From assembly GCF_949292005.1 (NCBI RefSeq), contig NZ_CASEXV010000088.1, forward strand, positions 1-39,962: a DNA stretch of 39,962 bases, read 5' to 3'. The translations under genes and the position numbers were made by a program. Numbering within the stretch: the stretch's first letter is position 1; every line of letters starts with the position of its first letter. Shown here piece after piece: positions 35,526 to 39,962 of this stretch. Source of the DNA: an uncultured Bifidobacterium sp. (GTDB lineage: Bacteria > Actinomycetota > Actinomycetes > Actinomycetales > Bifidobacteriaceae). Under the pieces are notes generated by a model, which searched no databases, was not told where the DNA came from, and was given only the letters and a program-made list of their open reading frames with translations.

Positions 35526-36353
35526 TCATGCACTTGTCTTGACCCGTCGGCGCAGCAACTGCAGCTGGGCCACCACCGTGTTGTCGGTGACCTCATCCCC
35601 CACCTGGATGCGCATGCCACCCAGAACCGTCGCGTCGACGACGGAGTTGATGTGGACGGCACGGCCGAGTCTGGCCGAGTAGGCACGGGACAGACGATCT
35701 ATCTGATCGGGAGTCAGCGGCGTGGCCGTGGTGACGGTAACCATCGATTCACCCATATGACGGGAGAACTTGTTGATCAGCCACTGGATCGTCGCCAGAT
35801 ACCGCCGATTGCGGAGGTTCTCCGTGGCTCGCTCCGCAAGACGCATCGTGATGGGGTCGAGGTTGTTGCCGCCCAGAACGGTGTGAAGCAGCTGGATGCG
35901 GGTCTGCGACGGAACCTTCTCGTCGTAGAGGCGCGCCCGGACCACGGGAAGGTTCAACAGCGCCGAATGCAGCTCGGCGAGCTGAACTGACACGGTGAGG
36001 GTCGATCCGGCGGAATCCGCCGCATACATCATGGCGTCAACCCCGAAATCCTCGACCGCGTTGGCGATATCGCCCGACCTGCTCCACCTGCGCGCCGCAA
36101 GATCGGTGAGGATCTCCATGGTCAGCGGATGCGCCCGATCTCCCAGAAGGGTCGACAGCAGCCGCTTCTTGTCATCCAAAGACCGCGATGGGTCGGTCAA
36201 CGCCCGCTCCACATGGGTGGAACCATCCAGAAGATCCGTGACGGTGAACAGCTCATTGCCGATCCGCCACGCGTCGTCGCCCGCATTGCGGAGTCTGGGC
36301 GCCAGGGAATCACGCGACGTGCGATCCGCTATACGCGATGCCTCTCCACGCAT
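35526..36353 (-). CDS. atpH: F1 ATP synthase subunit delta
   Basis: 275 residues, about 100 longer than E. coli delta but usual for actinobacteria. Peripheral-stalk subunit joining alpha to the b dimer. Conserved regions: LTDPSRSLDDKKRLLSTLLG, and the C-terminal VTTATPLTPDQIDRLSRAYSARLGRAVHINSVVDATVLGGMRIQVGDEVTDNTV. It lies 32 bp after atpF and 55 bp before atpA. Confidence 0.93.
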   Translation of the reverse strand: MRGEASRIADRTSRDSLAPRLRNAGDDAWRIGNELFTVTDLLDGSTHVERALTDPSRSLDDKKRLLSTLLGDRAHPLTMEILTDLAARRWSRSGDIANAVEDFGVDAMMYAADSAGSTLTVSVQLAELHSALLNLPVVRARLYDEKVPSQTRIQLLHTVLGGNNLDPITMRLAERATENLRNRRYLATIQWLINKFSRHMGESMVTVTTATPLTPDQIDRLSRAYSARLGRAVHINSVVDATVLGGMRIQVGDEVTDNTVVAQLQLLRRRVKTSA

Positions 36354-36385
36354 GTGCCCTCACCTCCTCCTTGCGACATGGCTCA

Positions 36386-36919
36386 TCACTTGCGTTCGCC
36401 GTCCGATGAGCCGATCTCATCGATCATCTGATTGATCATCGACGACTGGACGGCATCATCCTCAAGACGGGAGCCGAGAATCTTACCCGCCAGCGCGGTG
36501 GCCAACGTTCCGACCTCGCCGCGCAGGCTGACCAGCGCCTGCTTCTGCTGGGCCTCGATCGAGCGCTGCGCATTGGCGGTGACCTGGGACGCCTCCGTCT
36601 CGGCCCTCGACCGGGCGTCGGCGATGATGTGCGAGGCCTCGGCGCGCGCGTCGTCACGGATCTTCGACGCATCCACGCGTGCCGTGCTCAGCTGCTCCTC
36701 GTACTTGCGCTTGGCCTCGTCGGCATCCTTCTGGGCCTTCTGGGCCTTGGCGATGCCGCCTTCGATCTTGTGGGACCTCTCGTCGAAAACCGACTGGAAC
36801 TTCGGCAGGAAGTACTTGTAGAAGAACGCCGCGACGATGACGAGGATAATCAGCGACCACACGATGTCATACGACTTGGGCAGGAACAGGTCCACGCCAC
36901 TGGCTGCCACGGTAATCAT
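36386..36919 (-). CDS. atpF: Fo ATP synthase subunit b
   Basis: 177 residues. A single N-terminal membrane helix (about 19-38, IVWSLIILVIVAAFFYKYFL) is followed by PKFQSVFDERSHKIEGGIAKA and a long charged Ala/Glu/Lys/Arg-rich coiled coil to about residue 160, the parallel b-dimer of the peripheral stalk. AAGGAGG precedes the ATG. Between atpE and atpH. Confidence 0.95.
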   Translation of the reverse strand: MITVAASGVDLFLPKSYDIVWSLIILVIVAAFFYKYFLPKFQSVFDERSHKIEGGIAKAQKAQKDADEAKRKYEEQLSTARVDASKIRDDARAEASHIIADARSRAETEASQVTANAQRSIEAQQKQALVSLRGEVGTLATALAGKILGSRLEDDAVQSSMINQMIDEIGSSDGERK

Positions 36920-36970
36920 GATGCCTTCCTCCTTTCATGTCCTTGTAGTCTCATCAGTTCCCACGGTGGG

Positions 36971-37201
36971 TCAGCTGAAGATGAACGCGGCCACGAAGCC
37001 GAGCAGCGCCAGCACCTCGACGAACGCGAGACCAAGGAACATGAGCGTCTGCAGGCGTCCACCCAGTTCGGGCTGACGGGCAGTGCTCTCGATCGTCTTG
37101 CCAATGAGGATTCCCAGACCGATACCGGGGCCAATGGCCGCGAGACCGTATCCGACGACGTTCAGGTTGCCGGCGACCTCAGCGAGGGTGACGATATCCA
37201 T
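36971..37201 (-). CDS. atpE: Fo ATP synthase subunit c
   Basis: 76 residues, a two-helix hairpin. Helix 1 has the glycine pattern GPGIGLGILIG (25-34), the polar loop is ARQPE (41-45), and helix 2 carries the ion-binding Glu62 in FVEVLALLGF. The Gln and Ser/Thr ligands expected around the site of Na+-type rings are not obvious, so proton coupling is inferred. The c-ring size cannot be read from sequence. AAAGGA precedes the ATG. Confidence 0.97.
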   Translation of the reverse strand: MDIVTLAEVAGNLNVVGYGLAAIGPGIGLGILIGKTIESTARQPELGGRLQTLMFLGLAFVEVLALLGFVAAFIFS

Positions 37202-37254
37202 AATTGTGTCCTTTCTGGTTATTGCTTAAGAAAGCAACAGATGTTGTCCCGGCG

Positions 37255-38070
37255 TCAGTCGATCTCCGGGTAGCTCATATTGATGTATGCGGTTGTCAGG
37301 ATGGCGAAGATATAGGCCTGCAGGAAGGCGACCAGCGCCTCGAACAGGAACATGAAGACTCCGGCCGCGAAGGTGATCACGCCGAAGGGCATAAGCAGCT
37401 TGCCCGCGTAGTCGATGAGGAAGAACTGCGTCGCCGACAGACACAGGGCGAGGATAAGGTGTCCCGACACCATGTTCGCGAAGAGTCGAATCGTCAGGGA
37501 GAACGGTCTGATGACCAGAAGCTCGAGGAGCTGGATGGGCGCGAGCAGAAAGTAGATCGGCCACGGAACGCCCTTGGGGAACAGCTCGTCCTTAAGGAAA
37601 CGCCCCAGACCCTTCTCCCGCACGCCGGCCACCCAATACTGGCAGAAGCACCACAGCGCGAAGGCAAGCGGCAGGGTGATCGTGGCGCTGGCCGCGATGT
37701 TGAAGCCAGGAACGATGCCGCAGAGGTTGAACACCAGCAGGGTGAAGAAGACGGTCGTGACCATGGGGACATACCGACGTCCCCGAAGCTCGCCCATCAC
37801 CTGATAGACGATGTTGTCGCGGACGAAATCCACCATCATCTCGATGGCCGCCTGCCACCGTCCCGGGATCAGACGCGCACGGGCGGCCGTGACGCCGAGG
37901 ACGACGAGCATGATGGCCGTGGCCAGAATGCGGACCAGAATGATGCGATTGACGGCGAAGGGTGTGCCCGAGAAGAGAATCTCCGGAGGGAGAAAATCGT
38001 CGATGCTGGGCATCTCCATGGACTTCGCCGCGAGAGTCACCGCACCCACAGCATACGCAGCACTGATCAT
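37255..38070 (-). CDS. atpB: Fo ATP synthase subunit a
   Basis: 271 residues with five to six membrane helices. The essential stator arginine is Arg195 in SLTIRLFANMVSGHLILAL, and the last helix carries ALVAFLQAYIFAILTTAYINMSY. GGGAGG lies 6 nt before the ATG. It is the first gene of atpBEFHAGDC; no atpI is present. The start lies 26 bp after the metA stop, so the operon promoter must lie within metA or be shared with it. In fermentative bifidobacteria this enzyme mainly hydrolyses ATP to export protons (known for the group; not shown by sequence). Confidence 0.97.
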   Translation of the reverse strand: MISAAYAVGAVTLAAKSMEMPSIDDFLPPEILFSGTPFAVNRIILVRILATAIMLVVLGVTAARARLIPGRWQAAIEMMVDFVRDNIVYQVMGELRGRRYVPMVTTVFFTLLVFNLCGIVPGFNIAASATITLPLAFALWCFCQYWVAGVREKGLGRFLKDELFPKGVPWPIYFLLAPIQLLELLVIRPFSLTIRLFANMVSGHLILALCLSATQFFLIDYAGKLLMPFGVITFAAGVFMFLFEALVAFLQAYIFAILTTAYINMSYPEID

Positions 38071-38096
38071 CGCGCGCCTCCCGCTTCGTTCAGCTG

Positions 38097-39260
38097 TCAG
38101 TCTAGCCCATCGGTCGGGCTGAATGTATCGGGCCGATTTCCTCCGCGAGGAGCATCACCGGTCTGCCGGGCGCGACTCGGGGTCGTGTCGACATTCAACC
38201 CCGAATGGCTAGATGTGATTCTAGGACTGTTTTCTACAAGGCCGTATCCATCGGCCGACAATGGCGCGAATCCGTCCCTTCGAGGCGATCCCGGAGCGTG
38301 TCGGATGGCGCGGTCGGTGCCGAGTCTCTTCTCGGATCTCAGCGCCGGGACCTCGGACAGGTCGTACGGCGTGGTCTGGTACACCCAGTTGAGCCAGTTG
38401 CGCCAGAGGAGATTGGCATGGGCCCGCCAGGAGAACAGAGGCTCCAGCGTGGGGTCGTCATGGGGGTAGTAGTTCGCCGGAAGCGGGACGTTGACCATGC
38501 CCTTGGCCATATCCCGCTGGTATTCGTCGGCCAGAGTGTACTTTCCGTATTCCCAATGGCCCAGAGCGAACACCTCGGAGAAGTCGCGCGTGGCGATGAG
38601 TCCCGGTCCTGACCGCGGCCCCCAGGTGAGCGTCTGCAGAGCGGGGTTCGCCGCGACGTCCTCCTCATCCACGCCGGCGATACGCGAATGCGGCTGAAGG
38701 GCCACCTCATCGAATCCGTTCGTCAGGAAGCAGTACTCGTCCTGCAGGAACTGCGGGAACACGCCGAACAGCTTCGTGTCCAGAACGTGCTTGCGCACGC
38801 CATAACGGTGATAGAGCGCACCCATTGCCCCCCAGCACAGGTACATGGTGGAGAACACATGAGACCCCGCCCAATCGAGGATATGCGTGAACTCGTCCCA
38901 GTAATCGACCTGCTCGAAGTCCAGATGCTCCACGGGAGCCCCCGTGACGACGAGACCGTCGTAGCAGTTGTCCTCGAAGGCGTCGAGATTCTCGTAGAAC
39001 TTGAGCAGATGGTCGGCGCTGACATGCGTGGACTGGTGCGTGGAGGTCTTCATGAAGTCGACCTCTACCTGCAGAGGGGACTTGGAGATCAGCCGCAGAA
39101 GCTGCGTCTCCGTCTCGATCTTCTTGGGCATGAGGTTGAGGATCACCAGTCGCAACGGCCTCACGCGCTGGCGCTCGGCCTCAGGCCTCTCCAGCGCGAA
39201 GATGCGCTCGGAGTCAAGTATGGCCCGCGCCGGCAGGCCACTGGGAATATTGATAGGCAT
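38097..39260 (-). CDS. metA: Homoserine O-acetyltransferase, MetA type
   Basis: 387 residues from the ATG at 39260 (MPINIPSGLPARAIL). Catalytic residues sit at the E. coli MetA positions: Cys142 in STMYLCWGAMGAL, His235 and Glu237 in FALGHWEYG. Residue 111 is Glu (TGAPVEHLDFE); in characterised MetA enzymes Glu111 goes with acetyl-CoA and Gly111 with succinyl-CoA, so acetylation of homoserine is predicted. The family domain ends near residue 303 (YQTTPYDLSEV); the remaining 80 residues are low-complexity, with AGA, ACA and TCT codons rare elsewhere, and look like added sequence. There is no Shine-Dalgarno; CATAAT lies exactly 7 nt upstream of the ATG. It supplies methionine from the homoserine made by hom. 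Confidence 0.93.
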   Translation of the reverse strand: MPINIPSGLPARAILDSERIFALERPEAERQRVRPLRLVILNLMPKKIETETQLLRLISKSPLQVEVDFMKTSTHQSTHVSADHLLKFYENLDAFEDNCYDGLVVTGAPVEHLDFEQVDYWDEFTHILDWAGSHVFSTMYLCWGAMGALYHRYGVRKHVLDTKLFGVFPQFLQDEYCFLTNGFDEVALQPHSRIAGVDEEDVAANPALQTLTWGPRSGPGLIATRDFSEVFALGHWEYGKYTLADEYQRDMAKGMVNVPLPANYYPHDDPTLEPLFSWRAHANLLWRNWLNWVYQTTPYDLSEVPALRSEKRLGTDRAIRHAPGSPRRDGFAPLSADGYGLVENSPRITSSHSGLNVDTTPSRARQTGDAPRGGNRPDTFSPTDGLD

Positions 39261-39267
39261 GGCAACC

Positions 39268-39273
39268 ATTATG
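39268..39273 (-). promoter_or_regulatory. -10 box of metA, leaderless start predicted
   Basis: CATAAT on the minus strand, 7 nt before the ATG at 39260. A start at the GTG or ATG codons further upstream in the frame would place the -10 inside the gene. Confidence 0.55.
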
Positions 39274-39309
39274 TCCGTATCCCGGCACAAAGGGGTTCAC
39301 CACACCGAT

Positions 39310-39337
39310 TTGACATTCCCGCATCACTCGGTAAAGT
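39310..39337 (+). promoter_or_regulatory. Promoter of tRNA-fMet
   Basis: Consensus TTGACA (39310-39315), 16-bp spacer, TAAAGT (39332-39337). It is the strongest -35/-10 pair seen in the window and points at the tRNA 28 bp downstream. Confidence 0.85.
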
Positions 39338-39364
39338 AGATAGAGCTGCCGTTAAGGCGGCCGA

Positions 39365-39438
39365 CGCGGGGTGGAGCAGCTCGGTAGCTCGCTGGGCTCA
39401 TAACCCAGAGGTCTCAGGTTCAAATCCTGACCCCGCTA
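39365..39438 (+). tRNA. Initiator tRNA-Met (anticodon CAT)
   Basis: 74 nt without CCA. Initiator features: C1 faces T72 (unpaired acceptor end) and the anticodon stem CTGGG/CCCAG has three consecutive G-C pairs next to the CTCATAA loop. D-arm GAGCAGCTCGGTAGCTC, T-arm CAGGTTCAAATCCTG. CCA is not encoded (the discriminator A is followed by CGA). It has its own promoter and terminator. Confidence 0.96.
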
Positions 39439-39442
39439 CGAG

Positions 39443-39473
39443 AATGGCGCGATATCAACGATATCGCGCCATT
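39443..39473 (+). terminator. Terminator of tRNA-fMet
   Basis: 14-bp perfect stem AATGGCGCGATATC/GATATCGCGCCATT with a 3-nt loop, followed by GCTTTTC. It begins 5 bp after the tRNA. Confidence 0.92.
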
Positions 39474-39479
39474 GCTTTT

Positions 39480-39962
39480 CTCCACAAGCTCTTAGGTACG
39501 CGCAAAAGTACGCACAGTCGCGGAAACGCCACCCCCACCGATGTGACACGTCTGGAGACGCATCCCCTTCGACGGGACGGCAGCGCACGATTCCGGGAAC
39601 CCGCAGGTCACAGCGACGCGATCGCGGGACACCACCGCAAACACGGTTCATCGTCGGCGCGACGGCCCGGGCGTTCCGCCGGCTGGGTTTCCAACGAGTT
39701 CGGGCACCTCGAGTGCATGATGTGCATGGTATGGAATTGGTCGGTTTTTCGATCGAAGGGGTGGGTGTTCGAAGTATGCGTTTCCTGTCGTGGGTGGCGG
39801 CGTGCGTGGATGCCCGCCGGCCGGAATCATGTGTGATCGCGGTGTTGAAGGTGGCTGTTCGTCATCGTCGTCAAGATGCAGGCCGGTATAGTGCGTCGTG
39901 CTGTCGGCTACGCAATGGCGCACACCTTTCGGGTCGCCAACGACGGGCGACCGTGTCTGAGA
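39480..39962. other. Region without recognisable gene at the right edge
   Basis: None of the open frames here resembles a known protein. Directly after the tRNA terminator is an imperfect direct repeat TACGCGCA-AAAG-TACGCACA (39496-39515). The stretch 39730-39850 is richer in G/T than its surroundings. TATAGT near 39892 could be a -10 of a gene beyond the window. A 7-bp hairpin GGTCGCC/GGCGACC (39932-39952) lies near the end without a T-run. Confidence 0.4.

Noticed and set aside
33053..35542. 829-codon plus-strand open frame across atpG and atpA
   Set aside because: Same reason: it is antisense to conserved ATP-synthase genes and has no recognisable domain.
37204..38469. 421-codon plus-strand open frame across atpB and the metA tail
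   Set aside because: Glu/His/Gln/Arg-rich antisense translation of membrane helices. It ends inside metA and has no start signal.
39648..39923. 91-codon minus-strand frame at the right edge
   Set aside because: Pro/His/Thr-rich low-complexity translation, no start signal and no family resemblance.

Overview
The window looks like a chromosomal core segment of a member of the Bifidobacteriaceae (high-GC Actinobacteria). The evidence is the high G+C content, the tRNA-Trp/secE/nusG/rplK/rplA order, an actinobacterial RNase E with a long acidic/Ser-Arg N-terminal arm, NucS mismatch endonuclease beside the F-ATPase operon, a MetA-type homoserine acyltransferase, and bifidobacterial-type membrane proteins. 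No insertion sequence, prophage gene, CRISPR array or toxin-antitoxin pair was recognised. The genus assignment is an inference from gene content and recognisable protein sequences.

Layout. 1-716: 5' part of birA (minus), divergent from a large multi-pass membrane protein and a FasR-like regulator (783-3717, plus). 3901-6442 (minus): tRNA-Trp, secE, nusG, rplK, rplA. 6669-14387 (minus): aspartate-type aminotransferase, proB, obg, rpmA, rplU, RNase E. 14659-15834 (minus): dapE. 16007-16951 (plus): AEC-family permease, converging on a Maf-Nudix fusion (16944-18335, minus). 18351-24279 (minus): argS-lysA-hom-thrB in transcription order. 24554-25089 (minus): tRNA-Arg(CCG) then ridA. 25200-25835 (plus): CYTH protein. 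25865-29105 (minus): two envelope proteins of unknown function followed by a YbbN-like thioredoxin/TPR protein. 29197-30225 (plus): FKBP lipoprotein. 30274-31005 (minus): nucS. 31127-38070 (minus): complete F-type ATP synthase operon atpBEFHAGDC. 38097-39260 (minus): metA. 39365-39438 (plus): initiator tRNA-Met with a strong promoter and terminator. 39480 to the end: no convincing gene.

Functional themes. Aspartate-family amino-acid synthesis is strongly represented: an aminotransferase, dapE and lysA (lysine), hom and thrB (threonine), and metA (methionine). Information processing (ribosomal proteins, Obg, RNase E, NusG, ArgS, tRNAs, NucS) and energy/acid homeostasis (F-ATPase) fill most of the rest. 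birA and the FasR-like regulator suggest a lipid-synthesis neighbourhood beyond the left edge.

The most notable pattern is that seven start codons without a Shine-Dalgarno sequence each have a TAnnnT-like (-10) hexamer exactly 7 nt upstream. This predicts leaderless mRNAs for birA, the membrane protein, the aminotransferase, the CYTH protein, the FKBP lipoprotein, nucS and metA, and it settles several start codons. Other points of interest are a Maf-Nudix fusion with a large internal insertion, a structured RNase E leader, a three-arm inverted repeat between the FKBP gene and nucS, a MetA with an anomalous C-terminal tail, and direct repeats just after the tRNA-fMet terminator. I found no clearly new multi-gene system; this is mostly conserved core genome.
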